Positions 8,125 through 16,042 of a stretch of 64,000 nt of DNA are shown here, piece by piece. How positions within the stretch are numbered: the first letter of the stretch is position 1; the number at the start of each line of letters is the position of its first letter. Below the pieces are notes generated by a model that did no database searches, was not told where the DNA came from, and saw nothing but the letters and a program-made list of their open reading frames with translations. The position numbers and the translations under genes were made by a program. Source of the stretch: Pseudarthrobacter enclensis (GTDB taxonomy: Bacteria; Actinomycetota; Actinomycetes; Actinomycetales; Micrococcaceae); NCBI RefSeq assembly GCF_030811655.1, contig NZ_JAUSRE010000012.1, forward strand, positions 83,746-147,745. The letters are read 5' to 3'.

Positions 8125-9117
8125 ATGAGTTCGCCAGCTTCCCGCCCAGTCCCTCCTGCCGCTGCCAACCCGCTTAACCTGCGCGGCGCCGTCGACCTTT
8201 CTTCGCTGAAGCGCACCGCAACTCCCTCCGGTGCCGCAGCCCCGTCCGCTCCTGTCGGAGGCGCAGGCCAGGGAGCGCAGCCGGGCGCCGCCGCCGGTCC
8301 TGAGCTCAAGGTCAATGTCACCGAAGCCAACTTCCAGCAGTTGGTGGAGCTGTCCGCGCAGGTCCCGGTGGTGTTCGCCCTGTGGGCCCCCTACTCCCCG
8401 GAGTCCGGCAGGATGCTCGAAACCCTGGACCGCGTGGTTGCCTCCTACGGCGGCCGCCTGGTCCTGGGTGCAGCGGACATTGAAGCGTTCCCGCAGCTTG
8501 CCCAGGCCTTCCAGGTGCAGGCCGTCCCCACCGCTGTCGCCGTGATCAAGGGACAGCCGGTGCCCCTGTTCCAGGGTGCTGCGGAGGAACAGCAGGTGCG
8601 CGGCCTCTTCGACGAACTCCTCAAGGTGGCCGCTGCCAACGGCGTTACCGGCAGCCTGGACGCAGGGGACGGCACGGAACAGGAACCTGCACCGCTGCCG
8701 CCGCTGCACCAGGCCGCTTACGACGCAATCGAAGCCGGGGACTATGCCGCAGCGGCAGATGCCTACCGCCAGGCGCTGAAGGAAATGCCGGCTGACCATG
8801 AAGCCAAGGCAGGGCTGGCCCAGGTGGAACTGATGGGCCGGCTGCAGGCCGTCTCCGCCCAGGACAGCGAAGCCCTCCGGGCACTGGCGGCCAACGAGCC
8901 GGACAACATTGAAGCGCAGTTCGGGGTGGCGGACCTTGATGTGGCAGGCGGCCACGTGGAGGACGCCCTGAACCGCCTGGTGGCGTTCATAGGCCGGAAC
9001 TTCGGCCCGGAGCGTGAGGCCGCCCGGGTCCGCCTGCTGGAACTGTTCGATGTCGTTGGAGCCGGGGACGACCGCGTCGCCAAGGCGCGCCAGGCGCTTG
9101 CGCGGGTGCTGTTCTAG
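8125..9117 (+). CDS. Thioredoxin-fold/TPR protein, CnoX-like
   Basis: 330 residues. A disordered Ala/Pro-rich N-terminus of about 65 residues precedes a thioredoxin fold (VPVVFALWAPYSPESGRML), then tetratricopeptide-like helices (AAYDAIEAGDYAAAADAYRQ). This is the architecture of CnoX/YbbN, a chaperedoxin that protects and passes clients to chaperonins. The usual CxxC is replaced by APYS, so it cannot be a thiol oxidoreductase and probably keeps only a holdase role. By position after nucS it matches the M. tuberculosis Rv1324 type. Its TAG stop overlaps the next GTG start by one base, so the two genes are translationally coupled. Confidence 0.85.
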   Translation: MSSPASRPVPPAAANPLNLRGAVDLSSLKRTATPSGAAAPSAPVGGAGQGAQPGAAAGPELKVNVTEANFQQLVELSAQVPVVFALWAPYSPESGRMLETLDRVVASYGGRLVLGAADIEAFPQLAQAFQVQAVPTAVAVIKGQPVPLFQGAAEEQQVRGLFDELLKVAAANGVTGSLDAGDGTEQEPAPLPPLHQAAYDAIEAGDYAAAADAYRQALKEMPADHEAKAGLAQVELMGRLQAVSAQDSEALRALAANEPDNIEAQFGVADLDVAGGHVEDALNRLVAFIGRNFGPEREAARVRLLELFDVVGAGDDRVAKARQALARVLF

Positions 9118-10214
9118 TGCCGGCCCTCTTCCAGCCGCTGACGCTGCGGTCCATGGAGCTGCAGCACCGGGGATGGGTCTCACCCATGTGCCAGTACAGC
9201 TGCGATCCCGACGCCGCCCCCGGGGTCCCGGACGACTGGCACCTGGTGCACCTGGGCGGCTTCGCCGTGGGCGGCGCGGCGATGATCCTCACGGAGGCCG
9301 CGGCGGTGAACGCCGAGGGCCGTATCAGTCCCAGGGACGCAGGCCTGTACAACGACGAACAGGCCGAAGCCTGGGAACGGATTATTTCCTTCGTCCACCG
9401 CAATGGAACTGCCGGAACAAAAATCGGTGTGCAGTTGGCCCACGCGGGCCGGAAGGCATCGACGTACTGGCCGTTCTCCGGCAAGAGCGGCAGCGTTCCC
9501 CCATCCGAGGGCGGGTGGGACACTCTTGGACCATCCACCACCTCATTTGAAGGCTACGCGGCCCCCGCCGCCATGACAGTGGAACAGATCCACGGCGTCA
9601 TCGCTGACTTCGCCGCCGCAGCTGTGCGGGCAGTGGACGCCGGCTTTGACACCATGGAAATCCACGGGGCACATGGCTACCTCCTGCACCAGTTCCAGAG
9701 TCCGCTGATCAACCAGCGTGACGATGAGTGGGGCGGGGACGAGACCGGACGGAACCGGCTGATGCTGGCCGTGGTTGACGCCGTCCGCGCCGTGATTCCC
9801 GATTCCATGCCCTTGCTGCTCCGGATCTCGGCCACCGACTGGGCGTCCGGCGGCGTGGACCAGGCGGCCTCGGTCCGGTTGTCGAGGGAGGCTGCGGCGC
9901 ACGGGGTGGACCTGGTGGACGTCTCCAGCGGCGGGGCGGTGGCGCACCAGCAGATCAAACCGGGTCTGGGCTACCAGACCGGGTTCTCGGCCGCCATCCG
10001 GGAAGAAGCCGGAGTTGCCACCGGGACGGTGGGCCTGGTGACCACTCCCGGCCAGGCTGAGCACGCCATTGCCACCGGACAGGCTGACGGCGTCTTCATC
10101 GCGCGCGCGGCCCTGCGTGACCCCCACTGGTGGCTCCGCGCCGCCTTTGAACTGGGCTATGACATTTCCTGGCCGCCCCAGTACGAACGCGCCGTCCCGC
10201 GGCGTACCTTCTGA
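9117..10214 (+). CDS. NADH:flavin oxidoreductase, old yellow enzyme (YqjM-like)
   Basis: 365 residues, an FMN-binding TIM barrel. The YqjM-type cysteine is present in SPMCQYS (C25), and HGAHGYLLHQF plus NQRDDEWGG match the class. These enzymes reduce activated C=C bonds of enones and nitro-compounds with NAD(P)H, possibly in electrophile detoxification. The GTG start is fused to the stop of the CnoX-like gene (TAGTG), suggesting coupled expression and perhaps shared involvement in oxidative or electrophile stress. The physiological substrate is unknown. Confidence 0.92.
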   Translation: MPALFQPLTLRSMELQHRGWVSPMCQYSCDPDAAPGVPDDWHLVHLGGFAVGGAAMILTEAAAVNAEGRISPRDAGLYNDEQAEAWERIISFVHRNGTAGTKIGVQLAHAGRKASTYWPFSGKSGSVPPSEGGWDTLGPSTTSFEGYAAPAAMTVEQIHGVIADFAAAAVRAVDAGFDTMEIHGAHGYLLHQFQSPLINQRDDEWGGDETGRNRLMLAVVDAVRAVIPDSMPLLLRISATDWASGGVDQAASVRLSREAAAHGVDLVDVSSGGAVAHQQIKPGLGYQTGFSAAIREEAGVATGTVGLVTTPGQAEHAIATGQADGVFIARAALRDPHWWLRAAFELGYDISWPPQYERAVPRRTF

Positions 10215-10228
10215 CGCGGAAGTCCACG

Positions 10229-10507
10229 ATGACAGGCCCCGGCGGAACGGATCCGCAGGACGGTGTTGGCCGGCAGCTGGAAGCGAAAATCCTGGAGCTG
10301 CTGGCAGCAAGGGCGTCCACGTCCACCATTTGCCCGTCCGATGCGGCCAGGGCCGTGGGCGGGGATGAATGGCGGCACCTCATGGAGCCGGCCCGGAAAG
10401 CTGCGCGGCGCCTGGTTGACGCGGGCAAAGTCCACATCACCCAGGGCGGTTCCGTGGTGGACCCTGTCACGGCCAAGGGCCCCATCCGGATCCGCAAAGC
10501 GCCCTGA
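10229..10507 (+). CDS. DUF3253 family protein
   Basis: 92 residues. It has the DUF3253 pattern: an N-terminal helix with ILELLAARASTSTICPSDAAR, then EWRHLMEPARKAARRLVDAGKVHITQGG, a small winged-helix-like fold, and RGPIR/KGPIRIRKA at the end. Function is unknown. It starts 15 bases after the OYE stop, so it is probably the last gene of that operon, and is convergent with the antiporter gene 12 bases away. Confidence 0.85.
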   Translation: MTGPGGTDPQDGVGRQLEAKILELLAARASTSTICPSDAARAVGGDEWRHLMEPARKAARRLVDAGKVHITQGGSVVDPVTAKGPIRIRKAP

Positions 10508-10519
10508 GGCCGGCGGCTG

Positions 10520-12394
10520 TCAGCCCAGGAGATCGTCCACGTAGCACCAGCGCCAGTCTTCCCCGGGCTCCACGCTGCGCATGACAGGGTGCCCCGTCTC
10601 CTTGTAATGGCGGCTGGCGTGCCGCCCGGCGGAGGAGTCGCAGCACCCCACGTTTCCACAGGCCAGGCACATCCGCAGGTGAACCGGAGTGGTACCCTCC
10701 CGCTCACACTCCGCGCAGTACGGGTCACCGGGGACCGGGGACGGCATGGCAGCGGTCAGGTGGTCGCAAACGCCGCCCGGCTGGGACAACCCCTCGCCCC
10801 CGCCACCGTCGGCAGCGGCGACCTCGTTGAAGGAGGCGTCGAGCATCGACTCTTCGACATCGAGGCGCTCCAGGACTTCACTGAGGACTTCATGCGCGAA
10901 GTCCCCGCCCCGCCTGAGTTCCAGGACCTTGTCCCTTTCGGCCTCCAGCATGGCCATCCGCAGCTGTGCGTAGCGCTGGCTGGGGGTGGCCGCCTCAGCC
11001 GCCGGCCTGCCCAGCCGCTCCCACGCCGCCAGCCCCCGCTCATGGGTCCGCCGCCGGAGCATGTCCATCACCTCCGGCGGATCACTCTCGCGGCGCAGCT
11101 GCTCCAGCCGTTCGATCCCTGCTGCGGTGGCCCGCTGCATCAGGGAAGCCTGGTTCAGCGCGTCCTCGCGCCTGTCCGGTCCCGGCACCCGCAGGGCCCT
11201 GACGAGTGCGGGCAGGGTGAACCCCTGCAGCACCAGCGTGCCGCCGACCACCACCATGGCTGCCAGGACCAGCACGTTGCGGTGCTCCAGGTCTCCGGGC
11301 AGCGTCAGGGCGGCGGCCAGGGTGACCACGCCGCGCATGCCGGCCCAGGACACGATGGCGGGCATCTCCCAGGGCGGTGCCGGGTCCGCCCGCCGAACGG
11401 CGGGAATCAGGCGGGGCAGGTAGGTGGCGGGAAAGACCCAGACCGGGCGCAGCAGCAGCACCGCCACCAGGATGACGGCGCAGCCAAGCCAAACCCGCCC
11501 GGCGCCCAGGGAATCGTCCTGGACGCTGTCCACGATGGTCCGTACCTGCAGGCCAATAAGCAGGAAGACGGCATTTTCCAGCAGGAACTGCACGGTGTCC
11601 CAGTTGCTCCGTGCGCTTTGCCTGGCAGCGCCGTTGGGCATCGACGGCGCCTTGGTGCCCATCACCAGGCCGGTGACGACGACGGCGAGCACCCCGGATG
11701 CGTGTATCGCCTCGGCGGGGAGGAAGGCAACGAAAGGCGCCATGAGGGACGTCGAGGTGTTGATGGCCACGTTGCTGACCCGCTTGCGGATTTCGGTGAG
11801 GACGTACGCGGCCGCGAGACCCACCACCAGGCCGCCGCCGGCCGCCAGCACGAAGCCGCCGGCAACATCCAGCACGGAGACGGAGCCCGCAATGGCCGCC
11901 ACCGCTGCCCGAAGACATACAAGCGCGGTGGCGTCGTTGACCAGCGATTCGCCTTCCAGGATGTTGACGATACGGCGGGGCATGCCTACTTTCCGTGCGA
12001 TGGCCGTCGCGGCCACCGCGTCCGGCGGTGCCACCACCGCACCCAGGGCGATGGCCGCAGCAAGCGGGATCTCGGGGAACAGCCACCAGACCACCGCGCC
12101 CACGCCCAGGGTGCCAAAAATGACGTACCCCACGGACAGCAGCCCAATGGAGCGGCGGTTGGCCTTGAAGTCGAACAGCGATGTCCGGAACGCGGCTGCG
12201 TAAAGCAGCGGAGGCAGGAGACCGACCAGGACCAGTTCCGGATTCAGCTCCACCGGGGGAATGAACGGCAGGAACGATCCCGCTACTCCGGCCAGGACCA
12301 GCAGCAGGGGAACCGGGATATTGAGTTTGCGGCCCAGCGCGCTGCCGGCGCACACCACAGCAACGATGACCAGCAGGCCCAACGCGATGTCCAT
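10520..12394 (-). CDS. Na+/H+ antiporter (CPA1/NhaP-type) fused to a UBP-type zinc finger
   Basis: 624 residues. About 410 form 12-13 membrane helices of a CPA1 exchanger, with PPDAVAATAIAR and EGESLVNDATALV in the ion-binding core. A cytoplasmic helical region of about 130 residues follows. The last 85 residues carry a UBP-type zinc finger (CDH near the start of the domain, then YCAEC, CLACGNVGC, RHASRHYKETGHP). In eukaryotes this domain reads the free C-terminus of ubiquitin; in bacteria its partner is unknown. The ATG at 12394 opens the first helix exactly. It is divergent from the ABC transporter with only 51 bases between start codons. Confidence 0.9.
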   Translation of the reverse strand: MDIALGLLVIVAVVCAGSALGRKLNIPVPLLLVLAGVAGSFLPFIPPVELNPELVLVGLLPPLLYAAAFRTSLFDFKANRRSIGLLSVGYVIFGTLGVGAVVWWLFPEIPLAAAIALGAVVAPPDAVAATAIARKVGMPRRIVNILEGESLVNDATALVCLRAAVAAIAGSVSVLDVAGGFVLAAGGGLVVGLAAAYVLTEIRKRVSNVAINTSTSLMAPFVAFLPAEAIHASGVLAVVVTGLVMGTKAPSMPNGAARQSARSNWDTVQFLLENAVFLLIGLQVRTIVDSVQDDSLGAGRVWLGCAVILVAVLLLRPVWVFPATYLPRLIPAVRRADPAPPWEMPAIVSWAGMRGVVTLAAALTLPGDLEHRNVLVLAAMVVVGGTLVLQGFTLPALVRALRVPGPDRREDALNQASLMQRATAAGIERLEQLRRESDPPEVMDMLRRRTHERGLAAWERLGRPAAEAATPSQRYAQLRMAMLEAERDKVLELRRGGDFAHEVLSEVLERLDVEESMLDASFNEVAAADGGGGEGLSQPGGVCDHLTAAMPSPVPGDPYCAECEREGTTPVHLRMCLACGNVGCCDSSAGRHASRHYKETGHPVMRSVEPGEDWRWCYVDDLLG

Positions 12395-12433
12395 GACGTT
12401 AGTTTCGCACCCCCGCGGCGCTGGTCCGCGGAC

Positions 12434-12439
12434 TAGGCT
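12434..12439 (+). promoter_or_regulatory. -10 box of the ABC ATPase gene (leaderless)
   Basis: TAGGCT lies 6 bases before the ATG at 12446. Confidence 0.5.
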
Positions 12440-12445
12440 GGCACC

Positions 12446-13240
12446 ATGACTGCTCCGATACCTGACCAGGCATCGAATTCCGGGCCCATGGCGGCCCTTT
12501 CCCTCCGTGGGCTGGCCAAGCGGTTCGGTGGGAAGATCGCCGTGGACGGCATCAGCCTGGAAGTGCCGGCCGGGTCCTTCTTCGGCATCGTCGGCCCCAA
12601 CGGTGCAGGCAAGACCACCACGTTGTCCATGGCCACAGGCCTCCTGCGTCCGGATTTCGGCACCGCGGTGGTGCACGGCGTAGATGTGTGGCAGCACCCG
12701 CTGCAAGCCAAACGCCTCATGGGGATCCTGCCCGACGGCGTCCGGCTGTTCGACCGGCTGACGGGTGAGCAGCTGATTACCTATGCAGGGCTGCTCCGCG
12801 GCATGGACAGGGCCGTGGTGGCCGCACGCGTGGGGGAGTTGCTGGCGGCCATGGACCTCACCGAAGATGCGGGAACGCTGGTGGTGGACTACTCGGCCGG
12901 CATGACCAAGAAGATCGCCCTGGCCTCCGCATTGATCCACGCCCCACGGCTCCTGGTCCTGGACGAGCCGTTCGAAGCCGTGGACCCCGTGTCGGCAACG
13001 AACATCCGCTCCATCCTTGACCGGTACGTCGCCTCCGGCGGAACAGTGATCGTCTCCAGCCACGTCATGGACCTGGTGCAGCGCATGTGCGACCACGTCG
13101 CGGTGGTGGCCCGCGGCCGGCTCCTGGCTGCGGGAACAGTGGACCAGGTCCGGGCCGGGGCCTCCCTGGAAGAGCTGTTCGTGCAGCTTGTCGGCGGCCA
13201 CAGCCACACGGAGGGGCTGGAATGGTTGCGCACCTTCTGA
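12446..13240 (+). CDS. ABC transporter ATP-binding protein
   Basis: 264 residues, one nucleotide-binding domain. Walker A is GPNGAGKT, Walker B LLVLDEP and the switch histidine lies in VSSHVMD. The signature motif is degenerate (YSAGM in place of LSGGQ), which is common among small ABC-2-type exporters but lowers certainty about robust ATPase function. It overlaps the permease gene by 19 bases, so the two form one unit. The cargo is unknown; the arrangement resembles uncharacterised actinobacterial exporters. Confidence 0.88.
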   Translation: MTAPIPDQASNSGPMAALSLRGLAKRFGGKIAVDGISLEVPAGSFFGIVGPNGAGKTTTLSMATGLLRPDFGTAVVHGVDVWQHPLQAKRLMGILPDGVRLFDRLTGEQLITYAGLLRGMDRAVVAARVGELLAAMDLTEDAGTLVVDYSAGMTKKIALASALIHAPRLLVLDEPFEAVDPVSATNIRSILDRYVASGGTVIVSSHVMDLVQRMCDHVAVVARGRLLAAGTVDQVRAGASLEELFVQLVGGHSHTEGLEWLRTF

Positions 13241-14793
13241 GGCTCAAGCTCGCGCTGCTGCGCAATGGCCTGCGGCGCAGCCCATGGCAGCTGGTAGGCA
13301 TGGCCATCGCCGGGCTGTACGCACTGGGGGTGGTGTCAACCCTCATCATCGTCCTTGTCCTGCTCAGGAACGCAGGGGCCGAAACCGCCCATACAGCTGT
13401 GGTCCTGGGCGGTTCCGCCGCGCTGATCGGATGGGGCGTGATTCCGGTGGTGGCCTCCGCCACGGACATGACGCTGGACCCGTCCCGCTTCAGCACCTTT
13501 GCCATCCCCATGAGGCAAATGCTCACCGGCCTTGCCCTGGGCGGCCTGATCGGAATCCCCGGGGTGGCCACCACGCTCGTTGCCCTGGCCACCGTGGTGA
13601 CCTGGTCCCGTGATGTGCTTCCGGCGCTCGCCGCCCTGGTGGGCGCCTGCCTTGGGGTGATGACCTGCGTCGTGCTGGCCAAGGTGGTTACCACCGCGAC
13701 GGCAAGCCTGGCTGCCTCCCGGCGTTTCAAGGACATCAGCGCCATTGCCTTCATGGTGCCCCTGGTCCTGCTGGGGCCCATCGTTGCAGGGGTTGGCCGC
13801 AGCGTTTCCGCGTCCGCGGGATTCCTGCCGGAGTTCGCCCGTACCCTTGCGTGGACGCCGCTGGGGGCGCCCTGGGCACTCGGCGGCGACGTCGCATCCG
13901 GCCGGCCCGCGGAGGCAGCGGTGAAGCTGCTGGTGTCGGTGGCGGTCCTGGGACTCCTGGCGTGGTGCTGGAAACTGCTGCTTGAGCGGGCGCTGGTCAC
14001 TCCGCCGTACGCCGGAGCCGGGAAGCGCCGCGGCGGCAGGCTGGGACTGTTCGGCGTGCTTCCAGCCACCCCGGCCGGTGCCGTAATGGCGAGGTCGCTC
14101 ACATACTGGATCCGGGACCCCCGCTACTCCGGGTCCCTGGTGGTCATCCCCTTGCTCCCGGTGGTGCTGGGGTTCCAGGGGACGCAGACCGGAAGCTACG
14201 GCAGCCTGGCCTTCCTGGCCCCCGTGTCCGCTTTCATCCTGGCCTGGTCCATCTCAGCCGACGTCTCCTACGACAACACCGCGTTTGCGCTGCATTTGGC
14301 CACCGGGGTCCGCGGCGTGGCCGACAGGCTGGGCAGGGCGCTGGCATGCACGGCCTTCGCCCTGCCGGTGGTCCTGGTGTTCTCCATCGGTTATGCGGCC
14401 TTCACCCGGAACTGGGCCGCGCTGCCCGGACAACTGGGGCTGAGCCTGGGGATTCTCTTCACCGGGCTGGGATTGTCCTCGGTGGTGTCGGCCCGGTACA
14501 CGGTCACGGTCCCGCTGCCGGGTGACAGCCCCTTCAAGAAGCCGCCGGGCAACGTGGGGCAAACCATGGCCGTGCAGTTCGTGGGAATGATGGTCCTGAT
14601 GGTCCTGGTGCTGCCCGAAGGCGTGCTGCTGGCGGCACACGCCATCAAGGGAAACGTACTGTTCGGCTGGCTCAACCTTGCCGCGGGCATCGTCCTGGGC
14701 CTGGCCCTCTTCCTGGCCGGTGTCCGGCTGGGCGGCAAATGGCTTGACGCGCGGGGGCCGGAGCTCCTGGCACAGGTAAACGTCAACCGCTGA
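13222..14793 (+). CDS. ABC transporter permease, ABC-2 type
   Basis: 523 residues with about 12 hydrophobic segments, the size of a fused double-length permease. The start at 13222 has GGAGGGG just upstream and overlaps the ATPase gene by 19 bases, a strong sign of coupled translation. The frame extends further upstream in the ATPase gene, but that part is not membrane-like. Substrate unknown. Confidence 0.8.
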   Translation: MVAHLLRLKLALLRNGLRRSPWQLVGMAIAGLYALGVVSTLIIVLVLLRNAGAETAHTAVVLGGSAALIGWGVIPVVASATDMTLDPSRFSTFAIPMRQMLTGLALGGLIGIPGVATTLVALATVVTWSRDVLPALAALVGACLGVMTCVVLAKVVTTATASLAASRRFKDISAIAFMVPLVLLGPIVAGVGRSVSASAGFLPEFARTLAWTPLGAPWALGGDVASGRPAEAAVKLLVSVAVLGLLAWCWKLLLERALVTPPYAGAGKRRGGRLGLFGVLPATPAGAVMARSLTYWIRDPRYSGSLVVIPLLPVVLGFQGTQTGSYGSLAFLAPVSAFILAWSISADVSYDNTAFALHLATGVRGVADRLGRALACTAFALPVVLVFSIGYAAFTRNWAALPGQLGLSLGILFTGLGLSSVVSARYTVTVPLPGDSPFKKPPGNVGQTMAVQFVGMMVLMVLVLPEGVLLAAHAIKGNVLFGWLNLAAGIVLGLALFLAGVRLGGKWLDARGPELLAQVNVNR

Positions 14794-14814
14794 CGGCTCC
14801 ACGGAAGGGACAAC

Positions 14815-15594
14815 ATGGAAATCGTGATCCTCGGCGGCAGAAGGCAGATTGGAAGACTCGCGGCCGACGCCATCGAACAACTCCTCCGGCGCAAGCCGGA
14901 GGCTGTCCTTGGCCTGGCCACGGGGTCCTCACCGCTTCCCGTCTATGACGAGCTTGCGGCCCGGCACGAACAAGGCCTTGATTTCAGCAGGGCCTCGGCA
15001 TTCGCGCTGGATGAATACGTGGGCCTGCCTGCGGGCCATCCTGAGTCCTACCGTGAGGTGGTCCGCCGGGAGTTCACCAACCGGGTGAACATTGCACCGG
15101 AGAACGTCCACGGTCCGGACGGAAGGGTGGACGACATCCCCGCTGCCTGCGAAGCCTATGAGCAGGCAATTGCCGCTGCCGGGGGCGTTGACCTGCAACT
15201 GCTGGGCTTGGGCACTGACGGGCACATCGGGTTCAATGAACCGGGCTCGTCCTTCGCTTCGCGGACGCGGATCAAGAGCCTGGTGGAACAGACACGCCGG
15301 GACAATGCCAGGTTCTTCAACAGCCTGTCCGAGGTGCCGCACCACGTCATTACCCAGGGCCTGGGCACCATCATGGGAGCCCGCCACGTGATCCTGCTCG
15401 CCACGGGGGCGCAGAAAGCGCAGGCAGTCCGCGATTTCGTGGAGGGTCCGGTGGCTGCGATCTGCCCGGCGTCTGTGCTGCAGTTCCATCCGCACGCCAC
15501 CGTCCTGCTGGACGAGGCTGCCGCATCAGGCCTGAAACTGGCCGATTTCTACCGTCATACCTATGAGAACAAGCCCGCATGGCAGGGGTTGTAG
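14815..15594 (+). CDS. nagB: Glucosamine-6-phosphate deaminase
   Basis: 259 residues, close to the usual 260. Family motifs are clear: LATGSSPLPVY, ALDEYVGLP, the active-site loop GLGTDGHIGFNEPG and HHVITQGLGTIM. The enzyme converts glucosamine 6-phosphate to fructose 6-phosphate plus ammonia, opening amino-sugar catabolism to glycolysis. It begins 21 bases after the ABC permease; no nagA or NAG transporter is adjacent, so whether the ABC pair is related is unclear. Confidence 0.95.
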   Translation: MEIVILGGRRQIGRLAADAIEQLLRRKPEAVLGLATGSSPLPVYDELAARHEQGLDFSRASAFALDEYVGLPAGHPESYREVVRREFTNRVNIAPENVHGPDGRVDDIPAACEAYEQAIAAAGGVDLQLLGLGTDGHIGFNEPGSSFASRTRIKSLVEQTRRDNARFFNSLSEVPHHVITQGLGTIMGARHVILLATGAQKAQAVRDFVEGPVAAICPASVLQFHPHATVLLDEAAASGLKLADFYRHTYENKPAWQGL

Positions 15595-15699
15595 CAGCCT
15601 TCCGGACGTGCCCCACCGGGGCAAAATGGTACGACGGCGGCCGGTGGCGTACTCCGGCAACGGGCGCGCCGCCGTCGGACGCGCCGCCGGGGGAACGGC

Positions 15700-15705
15700 T
15701 AAGAT
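15700..15705 (+). promoter_or_regulatory. -10 box of the DUF3039 gene (leaderless)
   Basis: TAAGAT ends 7 bases before the ATG at 15713 and helps choose that start over the in-frame ATG at 15704. Confidence 0.5.
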
Positions 15706-15712
15706 GGATGCC

Positions 15713-16042
15713 ATGACTAGCATGACGGACCCTCTCGAAAACGACCCGATGCGCGAGCTTTCCGGAGCTGGAACGTCCACGGCCACCATTGAGCGCGAGG
15801 AACTGCGCCAGGAGGTGGAACCGGGCGACCGGGAGCGCTTTGCCCACTATGTGCGCAAGGAAAAGATCATGGAGTCCGCGATGACCGGGGAACCCGTCAT
15901 TGCCCTGTGCGGCAAGGTCTGGACCCCGGGCCGGGATCCCCAGAAGTTCCCGGTGTGCCCCGAATGCAAGGAAGTCTATGAAGGCCTCCGGCCGGGCAAC
16001 GACGGCGGGAAGGGTCCGGGGGACTCGGGCAACAGCAAATAG
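15713..16042 (+). CDS. DUF3039 family protein
   Basis: 109 residues. The conserved core is RFAHYVRKEKIMESAMTG followed by ALCGKVW and FPVCPECK, a likely metal-binding Cys set. Start: ATG at 15713, supported by the -10 box 7 bases upstream; ATG at 15704 is an alternative. Its stop overlaps the GTG of the helicase by one base (TAGTG), so the two are made together. That pairing recurs in Actinobacteria as far as I recall, but no function is known. Confidence 0.82.
   Translation: MTSMTDPLENDPMRELSGAGTSTATIEREELRQEVEPGDRERFAHYVRKEKIMESAMTGEPVIALCGKVWTPGRDPQKFPVCPECKEVYEGLRPGNDGGKGPGDSGNSK

Noticed and set aside
10589..12436. Long plus-strand open frame opposite the antiporter gene
   Set aside because: It mirrors a real gene on the other strand; GC-rich codons give long antisense frames and the product has no family features.
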